In this document: positions 34,759 to 43,314 of the stretch, in pieces
Position numbering within the stretch: the stretch's first letter is position 1
Layout: each line of letters opens with the position of its first letter
IMG/VR virus record: IMGVR_UViG_3300027396_000044
Span: 1 to 53,571 of that record
Origin: a virus
Length of the DNA stretch: 53,571 nt
Direction: 5' to 3' (one strand)
Notes under the pieces: generated by a model
Seen by the model: only the letters and a program-made list of their open reading frames with translations
What the model was told of the DNA's origin: nothing
The model's database searches: none
Program-made: the position numbers and the translations under genes

Positions 34759-35971
34759 TTAGATCTATTTCCTTGATTACTTTTTCTTGTATCGTGTCAA
34801 ATACTAAAACTGTTTGAAACTCTTTGCTCTGCCCATAAGGGAAGGTGAATATTTTATCATCTAATATTACACTGGCATTAAATTTTTCTATAGTAGTCGT
34901 ATCGGTGAAATGATCACTGATATCTACAGTATAATGGCTGTCATCTTTAGTATCAATAACTAATACTTCTGCAAGGTCTCCGTTTCTTTTCCAACTATCT
35001 CTGGGTTCACAGACACATCCGCCTCTGGGGATGTAGTAGATCTTACCCTGGCTATTTTCCCAACCGGTAAAATATTTTTTGCTTTCTTTTCCTAGTCCTA
35101 ATGATATAGTTTTCCAAGTGTCGTCGTTGGAGTTTATAACTAACAGATCACTCCAGTCGTCCTCATGACCTGCAGGCGGGCAATAGATTTTTCCATTACG
35201 TGCTGTAGTATGGCTGTAATATTTTCTTGAAGTTTCTTTTAGCCCAGTTCTTTCATAATGCCAGTTAGTGTCGAATCTTAACATAATATCGAACTCTGGA
35301 TTTTCACTATACGGTGGAGCATAGAGTTTATTATTAGCTTTGGCTAATGTAGTAAACTTTTTATTTGTGTAAGACTGTTGATCATAATCCTGCCACAGGA
35401 AAGATAGATCATATAACTCATATTCCAATGTGTCACAGTCTAAACGCACAGCATACGGAAAATAGTTTTCCAACCATCTTTCACCCCGAGGCACAGCATA
35501 TATCTTTCCGTTGAGATATTGACTAGTGTGCCATTTCTTTTGATCGTTGGGATTACAGATTATGTTTTTGAATCGAAGATCACCGGTATCAACATCAAAG
35601 GAAACAGCAAAGTTGAAGTTGTTGTTTTCTCCATATGGCAACGCCAATACCTTTCCTTCGTGTAGATGAGAACATATATATTTTCCTTTAGAATCAAAGG
35701 GAAGTTCTACATAGGATACAGTATCGTGATCCGTGTCTACGATTAATATATTCCTTTCATTGTAAGGAAGAAAGACTATTTTGTTTTTATAGGCGACACC
35801 GAACTGCCATTTTTCAAAACTTCCATCTACTTTCAAAGGTATTTTTGTTACCTCGTAAGTGATAGGATTTACTTTGATCATATAGTCAATAACTTCGTTC
35901 AACCCGTAAGGAGGAACGTAGATCATTCCGTTATTACCTACGGTTGGAAAACTAAAAGCCTGCGGGGTCAT
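34748..35971 (-). CDS. Beta-propeller-like protein (407 aa), paralogue
   Basis: Eight clear repeats of 'G/N-K-hydrophobic-hydrophobic-x-x-P-x-G', for example GMIYVPPYGLNE, KIVFLPYNERN, KVLALPYGENN, KIYAVPRGERW, KLYAPPYSENP, KIYCPPAGHED, KIYYIPRGGCV and KIFTFPYGQSK. The regular spacing of about 45-55 residues fits a seven- or eight-bladed propeller. It overlaps the next gene by 11 bases and the kinase-like gene by 20. Cytoplasmic; function unknown. Confidence 0.77.
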   Translation of the reverse strand: MTPQAFSFPTVGNNGMIYVPPYGLNEVIDYMIKVNPITYEVTKIPLKVDGSFEKWQFGVAYKNKIVFLPYNERNILIVDTDHDTVSYVELPFDSKGKYICSHLHEGKVLALPYGENNNFNFAVSFDVDTGDLRFKNIICNPNDQKKWHTSQYLNGKIYAVPRGERWLENYFPYAVRLDCDTLEYELYDLSFLWQDYDQQSYTNKKFTTLAKANNKLYAPPYSENPEFDIMLRFDTNWHYERTGLKETSRKYYSHTTARNGKIYCPPAGHEDDWSDLLVINSNDDTWKTISLGLGKESKKYFTGWENSQGKIYYIPRGGCVCEPRDSWKRNGDLAEVLVIDTKDDSHYTVDISDHFTDTTTIEKFNASVILDDKIFTFPYGQSKEFQTVLVFDTIQEKVIKEIDLNVI

Positions 35972-36434
35972 AACCTATTACCTTGTAAAATCTATCACCA
36001 AATGCAGAGTGTAGATCTCTATGCATCTTATCTAAACTTAGTTCTTCTGCATACATTCCTACATTGTCCCAATCACAAAAATGTAGTTGATCACCTTCTA
36101 TGTAGATATTACTTAACACCCAATCGCCATGAGAGTAAGGTGCTGTTTCTTTTATATTTTTCAAACATCCTTCGTAGACAAACAACATAAACTCGTCTGT
36201 ATGTTCTCTGAGGTTAGCAGGAAAACCTTTTAGTTGTTTGAACACAGCCCAAGCACCTTTTAAATCAGTTCCGTGGTCTAATACATAACCGGGCATGATC
36301 TTGTTTAAGATTTCTACGTGTCTGTATATCCAATAGAGATCTTTATCGTACCAATACTTTTTATAGTTTCCATCGTCGAGTTTATATACTGCTCGATGTT
36401 TGTCTTTATTTTCTTTAATTAATTCCATATGCAT
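35952..36434 (-). CDS. Small APH/choline-kinase-like protein
   Basis: A 160-residue protein holding the catalytic core of the aminoglycoside phosphotransferase/choline kinase fold: SHGDWVLSNI with H102-G103-D104 and N109, then HFCDWDNVG with D121-W122-D123. These are the HGD-x-x-x-x-N and D-W-D metal-binding motifs. The N-lobe is short and the whole is about half the usual length, so it may be a minimal kinase. Substrate unknown. GAGGT before the ATG at 36434 supports that start. Lies between an N-twitch radical-SAM gene and the propeller pair in one operon. Confidence 0.72.
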   Translation of the reverse strand: MHMELIKENKDKHRAVYKLDDGNYKKYWYDKDLYWIYRHVEILNKIMPGYVLDHGTDLKGAWAVFKQLKGFPANLREHTDEFMLFVYEGCLKNIKETAPYSHGDWVLSNIYIEGDQLHFCDWDNVGMYAEELSLDKMHRDLHSAFGDRFYKVIGYDPAGF

Positions 36435-37452
36435 CTGCTACCTCGGGTAGATAGTCTCTGATATTCACATGCCGCCATAAATCTAACTTGTTGATGTTGT
36501 CAACAAAATCTTTCTGTTTAATAGTATCGGAAGGTGCGTCCATCCAGTTATGGAAATATTTTATTTTAGATTTAAGAGAATCTGGAGCATTCTTTATATC
36601 TAACCATTCGGGTGCAGATAACATGATAGGCTGATAAAGTTTGATTTTGTTTTTATCACACCATTCTATTAACTCATCATGATAGAGTGCGTTAAGCACA
36701 CTGATGCAGGGAGCAACATCGACTTTACAGAACTCTGCATAACGTAGAGCATTAGTTTCCACCTCCGACCACTTAGCTCCGTACCTAATATATTCTATAC
36801 GTTTTCCTACAGCATCTATGCTCATAGTCATGATGACTTTTTTAAACTTCTTAAGAACATTCACTACCTTAGGATTATAGATTGTGGTGTTAGTCGTAAA
36901 TCTTACAATAACATCTGGATCCAATCTTTCTAGAAACTCAGGAAGATATTTGATCATCATAGGCTCCCCGCCAGCGAATGATACTTCTTTCAAAGGTAGA
37001 TTTTCAAAATATTTTAGATATTTTTCATCGTACCAGTTTGACACTGAGTTTGGAAATATTGGATGTAACGGAATGATAGAGTTCTTTTTCATCTCTATCG
37101 CTTCTTCATTTAAGCTGCTACTCGAACCACTCCAACAACTTATACATTTTAGATTACAACTGTTTGACCATCGAAGATCTATGTGGGTAATCCCTGGACC
37201 ATAAAACTGTCTATCCAACCTCCTGCTTCTAATACCAGCAGCTTCTTCAGTCTTGCAGCGTACACAGGCATCAGGCCACTCGTTTCTTGCAAACTGTTCT
37301 CTGGCTGTTTTTACTCTTTCACTGTTGAGCCATTCCTCTGGAGTATGAGTCCATATAGTTTCTTTACCAGATGGCTCCATGCTGGTGCAACAGAATCTAT
37401 ATTCACCTGTCGTGGCCACATACACTTGATTTTCTAACAGTTTACATTCCAT
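36415..37452 (-). CDS. Radical SAM protein with N-terminal cysteine domain
   Basis: A 345-residue protein of the same N-twitch layout as 30796 and 37521: Cys3, RFCCTS at 21-22 and CVRC at 63/66 come before the radical-SAM motif at Cys99/103/106 (SNSCNLKCISC). AGGEPMM and 'S-I-D-A-V-G-K-R-I-E-Y-I-R-Y' follow, the latter also in its paralogues. First gene of the minus-strand operon that continues with the kinase and the two propellers. A late promoter lies about 40 bases upstream. Confidence 0.88.
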   Translation of the reverse strand: MECKLLENQVYVATTGEYRFCCTSMEPSGKETIWTHTPEEWLNSERVKTAREQFARNEWPDACVRCKTEEAAGIRSRRLDRQFYGPGITHIDLRWSNSCNLKCISCWSGSSSSLNEEAIEMKKNSIIPLHPIFPNSVSNWYDEKYLKYFENLPLKEVSFAGGEPMMIKYLPEFLERLDPDVIVRFTTNTTIYNPKVVNVLKKFKKVIMTMSIDAVGKRIEYIRYGAKWSEVETNALRYAEFCKVDVAPCISVLNALYHDELIEWCDKNKIKLYQPIMLSAPEWLDIKNAPDSLKSKIKYFHNWMDAPSDTIKQKDFVDNINKLDLWRHVNIRDYLPEVADAYGIN

Positions 37453-37487
37453 GGAGTTTCTTTATTAAAATAGTAGCATATTATTCA

Positions 37488-37495
37488 GATAAATA
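37488..37495 (+). promoter_or_regulatory. T4-type late promoter (GATAAATA), divergent pair, right-hand
   Basis: GATAAATA on the plus strand, 26 bases before the GTG at 37521. It overlaps by two bases a late promoter on the opposite strand, so two operons start from one 14-base element. Confidence 0.65.
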
Positions 37496-37501
37496 TTTAG
37501 C
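37494..37501 (-). promoter_or_regulatory. T4-type late promoter (GCTAAATA), divergent pair, left-hand
   Basis: GCTAAATA on the minus strand, about 40 bases before the ATG at 37452. Overlaps the plus-strand element at 37488-37495. Confidence 0.65.
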
Positions 37502-37520
37502 TGATGGAGATTTGGATACT

Positions 37521-38723
37521 GTGTCTATAGATTTTACTCAAACCAAAAAATGTATATTACCCTGGATACATTTTAATGTAGAGACTGATGGTAATGTCTA
37601 TCCTTGCTGTGAAGCGGATCAAAGGTTAGAACCACTAGGTAATATCAATGAAATGAAGTTTGACGATATATGGAACGGCGATCGTTATCTCAAACTTAGG
37701 AATCAGATGATCAACGAGGAAGAACCTGAATATTGTAAAGGGTGCTATCATAGAGAAAAAAATCTTCCTCCTGTTGTTAGAAGCAAACGAATCAGAGAAA
37801 ATACAACATGGTCGCAGTATTGGGCTAGAACGACTAGCGCCAGGGTCAACTCTACTATTCCTTATGTTGATCTAAGATTTAATAATCTATGTAATCTAAA
37901 ATGTAGATTCTGTTATCCTACTGCTAGTAGCTCTATCGCTTCAGAACAAAAGCAGATAGGACTCATACCAGAAGATAGTTCTTTGCTGCGTCAGACAGAC
38001 TCTGCCAATGTTTTTGAAATGCTAGAAAAAAACATCAACGATCTAGAAGAAATCTATTTCGTGGGCGGAGAACCGCTAATCATGGAGCAGCATTATAAGT
38101 TACTCAAAATGTTGATCGATTCAGGGAACACTAATGTTAGACTAAGATACAACACTAATGTTAGTAGATTCCATTATAAGTCAGAAAATGTTTTAGATTA
38201 CTGGAAACATTTTGATAACATATCGGTTAATGCTAGTGTTGATCATTATGGAAAAAAACTAGAATATATCAGGCACGGTGTAGTATGGAATGAAATATTA
38301 TCTAATCTACAGATCATTTCTAGAATGCCCAATATAACTTTAAAGATACATTGTCTTTTATGTGTGTTTAACGCACTAGATATATTTGAAATATTCCAGA
38401 CTTTTGTTTCTCTAGGAATAGTCAAAGAAAAAAACTTTGATATCGGTTTACTTTTTGAACCAGAATACTATTCTGTACAATCACTAAATCCTAGTTTAAA
38501 ACCGTTAGTTGAAGAGAGTGTTAATAAAATTATTTCAGATTTTCCTAATGTAGATGAATATTTTAAGATGAACCTGTCTCGTATCGTAAAACATATGCAT
38601 GAAGAAGATAAATGGGTACAGAATCTTAATCGTTTCAAAGAGAATACTAATACTCTAGATAAGATCAGGAATGAAAACTTTTTAATAACTTTTCCAGAGT
38701 TAAGAGCACATATCTATGGATAA
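37521..38723 (+). CDS. Radical SAM protein with N-terminal twitch/SPASM domain
   Basis: A 400-residue protein starting at GTG 37521 (MSIDFTQTKKCILPW), ten bases after GGAGA. The longest open reading begins at 37371, but that would run through the divergent gene and its promoter. N-terminal cysteines: Cys11, Cys29/30 (VYPCCEAD), Cys72/75 (YCKGC). Radical-SAM motif at Cys124/128/131 (NNLCNLKCRFCYP), then VGGEPLIM. Close paralogue of the 30796 gene, down to the LPW-x-HF start and FPELRAH end. Followed by an AspH-like gene overlapping its stop by eight bases. Confidence 0.88.
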   Translation: MSIDFTQTKKCILPWIHFNVETDGNVYPCCEADQRLEPLGNINEMKFDDIWNGDRYLKLRNQMINEEEPEYCKGCYHREKNLPPVVRSKRIRENTTWSQYWARTTSARVNSTIPYVDLRFNNLCNLKCRFCYPTASSSIASEQKQIGLIPEDSSLLRQTDSANVFEMLEKNINDLEEIYFVGGEPLIMEQHYKLLKMLIDSGNTNVRLRYNTNVSRFHYKSENVLDYWKHFDNISVNASVDHYGKKLEYIRHGVVWNEILSNLQIISRMPNITLKIHCLLCVFNALDIFEIFQTFVSLGIVKEKNFDIGLLFEPEYYSVQSLNPSLKPLVEESVNKIISDFPNVDEYFKMNLSRIVKHMHEEDKWVQNLNRFKENTNTLDKIRNENFLITFPELRAHIYG

Positions 38724-39429
38724 CGATCACAAGAAAATATTAGAAAAGTTTTTCCAGGATAATCTAGATACCTTTTATGCTAGATATCCTGATCTGTTCG
38801 ATCCTAAGTGGCTGGTAACTGAATCTGGGTGGCCGTACTTCAGGGTTAGTTCTCTAGATAACCAGCCCTACAAAAAAATGTACGATGAAGCATTTGCGCT
38901 CATGGACCACTTCCATGATCACCGAGAGGATTATGGACACGGATGGAAGAGTCTTACTATACACGGACTCAACGAAGATACACAAAGTTTAAATCAGTAT
39001 GGCACTGATCGTAACGCTGTGCTAGATCAGTTAGATTGGACATGGGTAGCAGATCGCTGTCCTGAGACTAAAAAGTTTTTAACAGATGTTTGGCCAGCTG
39101 AGTTTTTAAATCGAGTTAGATTTATGCTACTAGAACCGGGCGGTTATATATTGCCGCATCAGGACCGACCTGATGATCAACGTAGACTTAGTGTATGTAA
39201 TATCAGTCTCAATAATCCCGAAGGATGTGAGTTTGTTTTTAAAGGACATGGAAGAGTTCCCTTTGACGATCGGGGAAGTGCTTTCCTTATGGATATTTCA
39301 AATGTTCACGCTGTATGGAACCGAAGTGACAAACCTAGATTGCATATGATCATACATTATGAGATGGGACGTAGGATCAGAGATTTTTTCTATGTGCTAA
39401 GAAGCAGTTACTATACCAATAGAGGATGA
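38716..39429 (+). CDS. AspH-like Fe(II)/2-oxoglutarate oxygenase
   Basis: A 237-residue protein with H148-Q-D150 (GGYILPHQDRPDD) and H198 (ISNVHAVWN), the Fe(II) ligands, and a following Arg (KPRLHMI) that would bind 2-oxoglutarate. 'R-L-S-V-C-N-I-S-L-N-N-P' between them fits the AspH strand pattern. Closest in layout to aspartyl/asparaginyl hydroxylases. It pairs with the N-twitch radical-SAM gene just upstream, as in 30796/32094. Substrate unknown. Confidence 0.83.
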   Translation: MDNDHKKILEKFFQDNLDTFYARYPDLFDPKWLVTESGWPYFRVSSLDNQPYKKMYDEAFALMDHFHDHREDYGHGWKSLTIHGLNEDTQSLNQYGTDRNAVLDQLDWTWVADRCPETKKFLTDVWPAEFLNRVRFMLLEPGGYILPHQDRPDDQRRLSVCNISLNNPEGCEFVFKGHGRVPFDDRGSAFLMDISNVHAVWNRSDKPRLHMIIHYEMGRRIRDFFYVLRSSYYTNRG

Positions 39430-39430
39430 T

Positions 39431-40912
39431 ATGAGAGATTGGAATAGCATAACCTCTGATCGATACATAGATGATAAGTTGTCTACTGTTCCTGTTGGTC
39501 TGGGGATATTGGATATATCTAGGGACATACCTAGCGAAAAAGTCAGGAAACGTAGTTTTGATATGACCTTCTGGATGACCAATCAGAGTCTTAAGATCAA
39601 TATGGGGACCTATAGAGGGTTTCATGAACGTATTGAAGACATTCTAGAAGAAAGTTTATTACAAGGTGACGAGATCTGCATCATACAATGTCAAGGAATG
39701 ATGAGCTTCAGACTAGCTGAAATAGTTTCATCTATGGTCGACTATTTTAAAAACAATCCTGATAGATTTGTAGTTGGGCATATAATGGCAAGGAAAGGAA
39801 GGTATCCAGGTCTGCATAGACAGATGCTAGCCGTAAATCTAAAAACTTGGGTAAGACTAGGAAAGCCACCTTATCTAGAACAAGGAGTTTTTTGGGATAG
39901 AAAACAAAACTATATTAACTTTGAAGTCAGCGAAAATAAAATGGCCGCAGACTATACACCGGAATGGATTGGTCCAGCGATGGGCACCGGTCTATGGGCC
40001 GAAACCGAAGATGGTGCTAACTGGGTTGATGCTGCTCTAAGAAACAACATAGAGATAGAAAATTTTAGTATGTCGATGAGAGAATGCAAGGCATTCTTAT
40101 ATCCTTATGAGGACACTGAACAACTAGAGCGTTGTTGGAATAATCTCCAGAATGAAACAGAGCTAGACAAGCTAAAAAACTATACTGCTCGAGCATGGTT
40201 ACGTAAACTAGGATATCAAGAGTTTATAGAAAAAGATCGTGTATATGCGTTCAACACTGAAAGACTAAGTGCCGAAGGTGTAAGAAGTCCTGGACCTATA
40301 GATGCATTATTTTGCGCAGCGGCAGGATTTAAACCTTTAGCTCTGCTGAGAAATAATACCTTCCATGAGGGCACGGTCGTACATTATTATGATTGGTGTG
40401 ATTCCAGTCTAAGATTTAAAAAACATCTTTTAGAAACATGGGATGGCATAGACTTCCATCAATGGCTCTTAAACCATGATCTCGAATACAACTTTTCTAG
40501 TACCTATAGAGGAAACTATGATCAGTTCTGGAAGATGGAAGTAGAAAAAGAGTTTGGCTCATATAAGCAGTTTAAAGAGCTCTGGGATCGGTATAGAAAA
40601 CTAGAGCATCATTACCATGTTATTGATATTGTTAACGAGCCAGAAAAACTTTTTGACATCGTAGGTAATCATACAGGAAACAGAGTGTTATGGACTACCA
40701 ACATTTGGGCCAGTCTTGCCCTGCACTGGAATGTCGAACCAGAAATATTAGAACAAAAATATCTTAGATTTGAATCAATGATACCTAACGATATGATCTT
40801 ATACGGTCAAGATTATATGGCTAGAGATATGTCACACCGTATCAGAGACAATGTTCCTTACACTCATCCACGCTATAAAACCACCAATAAATACATCACC
40901 GCAGGGGTGTAA
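39431..40912 (+). CDS. Large unknown protein (493 aa), two-domain
   Basis: No confident family. The first ~200 residues have alternating strands and helices (DEICIIQCQGMMSFRLAE, RFVVGHIMARKGRYPG, LHRQMLAVNLKTWVRLG) that recall a GT-A-like or Rossmann-like domain. The C-terminal part (GTVVHYYDWCDSSLRFK, VLWTTNIWASLALHW) looks like a Rossmann-type methyltransferase-like fold, though no clear SAM loop is seen. Starts one base after its neighbour's stop and is followed by an AspH-like gene. It is the largest protein of the island and might act on or carry the substrate. Confidence 0.6.
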   Translation: MRDWNSITSDRYIDDKLSTVPVGLGILDISRDIPSEKVRKRSFDMTFWMTNQSLKINMGTYRGFHERIEDILEESLLQGDEICIIQCQGMMSFRLAEIVSSMVDYFKNNPDRFVVGHIMARKGRYPGLHRQMLAVNLKTWVRLGKPPYLEQGVFWDRKQNYINFEVSENKMAADYTPEWIGPAMGTGLWAETEDGANWVDAALRNNIEIENFSMSMRECKAFLYPYEDTEQLERCWNNLQNETELDKLKNYTARAWLRKLGYQEFIEKDRVYAFNTERLSAEGVRSPGPIDALFCAAAGFKPLALLRNNTFHEGTVVHYYDWCDSSLRFKKHLLETWDGIDFHQWLLNHDLEYNFSSTYRGNYDQFWKMEVEKEFGSYKQFKELWDRYRKLEHHYHVIDIVNEPEKLFDIVGNHTGNRVLWTTNIWASLALHWNVEPEILEQKYLRFESMIPNDMILYGQDYMARDMSHRIRDNVPYTHPRYKTTNKYITAGV

Positions 40913-40913
40913 G

Positions 40914-41645
40914 ATGAGCGACAGAATAATAAAAAACTATGACCCAACCAACCATGGGATAACTCATGATTTTCTCTATAACTCCAATGATTGGGATTTG
41001 ATAGAGTTAAACTATAATATCGATGCAGCTAGATTGCAGCAATGGTGGAATGAAATACTAAATGATCATTCGTATATGCTGTTTAACTTTAATGAAAACT
41101 ATCAATCTCTTGAGCTTGAAAAAAGCAAAGAGATGGTTGAGAAAGGATACTGCGGCTATTACTGCGGTCCTATAGATGGTGTAACCCTAGCTTGGCCCAA
41201 GGAACGATATGAGCCGTTGCCACCGCCGGTGCAGGCAAATCTTGACCTATACCCAGAAGTTAATCGAGATACATTTTTTGATGATGCAAAACTAATGCCT
41301 AGATTTAGATTTGGATATTTTAACGAGCTGATTAACATATTCGGTGAAGACAGTTTCAGACAGGCTATCGTGACTAGACATCATCCAGGTATGTATATCA
41401 GACAGCATAGAGATAGCAAAGTATTAAAGTTGCACATACCTATCGAGTCTGATGAAAACTCTTTTTTCCATTTTGGAGAAAATAAAGAAAGAGGCAAGTA
41501 TCATCTCAAGCCCGGAAAAGTCTATATATTAAACACAGGTGATTGGCACGGTACTACAAACGAATCCGAAAAGTTTAGATCACATATTATCACAAGAATA
41601 GCAGACTGGCATATATTAAAAGTCATAGGAATGGTCAATGACTAA
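40914..41645 (+). CDS. AspH-like oxygenase
   Basis: A 243-residue protein starting at ATG 40914 after AGGGG; a longer reading from 40851 runs into the preceding gene and is rejected. Metal ligands H165-x-D167 (RQHRDSKV) and H212 (GDWHGTTNE), with Arg222 for 2-oxoglutarate, follow the DSBH strands LKLHIPI and LKPGKVYILNT. It is a close paralogue of the 47685 protein: both share 'ERY-x-PLP', 'YPEV' and 'R-x-RFG-x-F-x-EL'. Coupled to the next oxygenase gene. Confidence 0.82.
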   Translation: MSDRIIKNYDPTNHGITHDFLYNSNDWDLIELNYNIDAARLQQWWNEILNDHSYMLFNFNENYQSLELEKSKEMVEKGYCGYYCGPIDGVTLAWPKERYEPLPPPVQANLDLYPEVNRDTFFDDAKLMPRFRFGYFNELINIFGEDSFRQAIVTRHHPGMYIRQHRDSKVLKLHIPIESDENSFFHFGENKERGKYHLKPGKVYILNTGDWHGTTNESEKFRSHIITRIADWHILKVIGMVND

Positions 41646-42294
41646 GATTATGAAAAGGTATATAGAGCAGTTTGATCCTATTGACCTAGGATTCACTGTG
41701 TTACCTTGGGTTAAAGTTGATGTGGATGCTATTAGAGAATGGTATACTGATCTAGAAAAAAACTTCTCTGATTGGAAGTTTGTTGTGGGCGAAAATCATC
41801 ATGTATGGGAAATCCCTATCAGCGATCCAACTGGTGAAACTGGTCATGTATTGCCCGATGATACTTTTTACTACACGCTATGTTGGAACAGCGACGAGCC
41901 CGGCCCTAAGCCATTTGAACAAGGCTGTGCAAAACCAGAGTATAGAGACGATGACAATGATCAACTTAATCCTAGAAAATGTTTCTATGGTTACGGACTA
42001 GAAGTAGTTAAGTCTTTACCACTGAGAAGTAAGAAGTGGCTGATATCGGCTCATACACCTGGAACTAAACTTATTACACATCAAGACGCTACTGATAAGA
42101 TACGAGTACACATTCCGATCTACACCAATGAACAGAGTTTATGGACCATCGGGGAAAAAGATTATCACTTAGAACCTGGGTGGGCATATTTGATTAATAC
42201 TACATTACCACATAGTCTCGAAAATAAAGGTAGCACACCAAGGATACATCTTTACGGTAAAGTATGGACTGATGATGTAAGGGCGTTGCTATGA
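41638..42294 (+). CDS. AspH-like oxygenase
   Basis: A 218-residue protein with H148-Q-D150 (ITHQDATDK) and H192 (LPHSLEN), Arg202 after GSTP, and strands RVHIPI and LEPGWAYLINT, the AspH pattern. The ATG overlaps the previous stop by eight bases and its own end overlaps the following short-chain-dehydrogenase-like gene by ATGA. Residues 60-115 contain an insert rich in Asp/Pro that is absent from the shorter paralogues. Confidence 0.82.
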   Translation: MTKIMKRYIEQFDPIDLGFTVLPWVKVDVDAIREWYTDLEKNFSDWKFVVGENHHVWEIPISDPTGETGHVLPDDTFYYTLCWNSDEPGPKPFEQGCAKPEYRDDDNDQLNPRKCFYGYGLEVVKSLPLRSKKWLISAHTPGTKLITHQDATDKIRVHIPIYTNEQSLWTIGEKDYHLEPGWAYLINTTLPHSLENKGSTPRIHLYGKVWTDDVRALL

Positions 42295-42890
42295 AAGTCG
42301 TTATAACAGGATCAAGGATTTCGTCAACGCCCGGACATGTTATTAATGGGTGGATGTATGACTACTTTAAAAAACATGAAGTCGTTCAGCTTAGTAGATC
42401 TACAGGATACGATTTTAATACCGACTACGACAAAGCATTAGAAATAGCTCGTAGTGCTGATGTATTTGTAAACAGCGCAGCAGTCAATGATTGCCAGATA
42501 AGATTTTTAAATGATCTATATGGAGTCGTTCCTAAGATTATTTCTATAGGTAGTATTGCAGGCGATTTTAAAGACGCCTTAGATGATTTTTATCCTAAGA
42601 TGAAATATCAACTAAAACAGGATAATAAGTTGCTACCCTTAAAGAATCTAGGGGTTCACTCGGATCTATTACATCTAACCTTAACAGAGGTAGAAAATAA
42701 AGAAGAAAATCTAAAAGGATTGACCTACGATCATTTTTCAAAGATATTAGATTTTTGGTTCGAAATACCAATGTTCACTAACATAGATCTGAAATATTTT
42801 ATCAATGAAGAATATCACAGTACTGATAAAAAAGAAAAAATACAACGTGTGTTAGAATATTATGCAAATAGTAAGATTGGCTCGAGATAA
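42291..42890 (+). CDS. Short-chain-dehydrogenase-like Rossmann protein
   Basis: A 199-residue protein. MKVVITGSRISSTPG at the start is a dinucleotide-binding-like loop, ADVFVNSAA an NAD-binding strand, ISIGSIAG the strand carrying the active-site Ser, and FYPKMKYQLK contains a Y-x-x-x-K. These match the extended/atypical SDR layout, although the glycine loop is unusual. It may oxidise or reduce an intermediate. Its last 29 bases overlap the phosphatase-like gene. Confidence 0.62.
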   Translation: MKVVITGSRISSTPGHVINGWMYDYFKKHEVVQLSRSTGYDFNTDYDKALEIARSADVFVNSAAVNDCQIRFLNDLYGVVPKIISIGSIAGDFKDALDDFYPKMKYQLKQDNKLLPLKNLGVHSDLLHLTLTEVENKEENLKGLTYDHFSKILDFWFEIPMFTNIDLKYFINEEYHSTDKKEKIQRVLEYYANSKIGSR

Positions 42891-43314
42891 GTTTAAGGCA
42901 TTGATGATATCTAAAGATATCAATGACAGCAATGTCGCCGATTCTAACGACTTTTATATATGTATCAACAGCACAGGCTGGATACACGGAGTACCGTACT
43001 TCAAAGAATCTCATAAGAATGTTATTAATCTATATTTTGACGATGTAGAAATATCAGGACCGAAAGAAATACAATGGTTCGGTGGTTCGACTAAAACCAT
43101 AGATGCTGTTGCAATGGACAAGAGTCAGGCTACAGAGTTATACGACTTTATTAAAGAGATTCCCGAATCATCGATAGTATATGTTTACTGTGCCAAAGGT
43201 AAATCAAGATCAGGAGCGGTAGAAGATTTCCTTGAAGGCCTTACGACACCTAGAGAAGGTTCTAATGCACATGTTTTTAATAGTCTTAAAAAGGTAAAAG
43301 ATGCTAGACTTTGA
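42862..43314 (+). CDS. Dual-specificity-phosphatase-like protein
   Basis: A 150-residue protein with the PTP signature C110-x5-R116 (VYCAKGKSRSGA), flanked by a beta-alpha layout (IVYVYC, then an alpha helix). Its opening IVRLARDKF is like the phage-type DSPs. Paralogous in function to the phosphatase at the right end of the window, where the loop is HCVAGVCRSGA. A kinase-like gene also lies in the island, so reversible phosphorylation is possible, but this is inference. The next gene starts 14 bases before its stop. Confidence 0.72.
   Translation: MQIVRLARDKFKALMISKDINDSNVADSNDFYICINSTGWIHGVPYFKESHKNVINLYFDDVEISGPKEIQWFGGSTKTIDAVAMDKSQATELYDFIKEIPESSIVYVYCAKGKSRSGAVEDFLEGLTTPREGSNAHVFNSLKKVKDARL

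Noticed and set aside
37371-37520. Upstream extension of the radical-SAM gene at 37521
   Set aside because: It would run through the divergent gene and the shared late promoter; the added residues are unlike the family and GTG 37521 has a Shine-Dalgarno.
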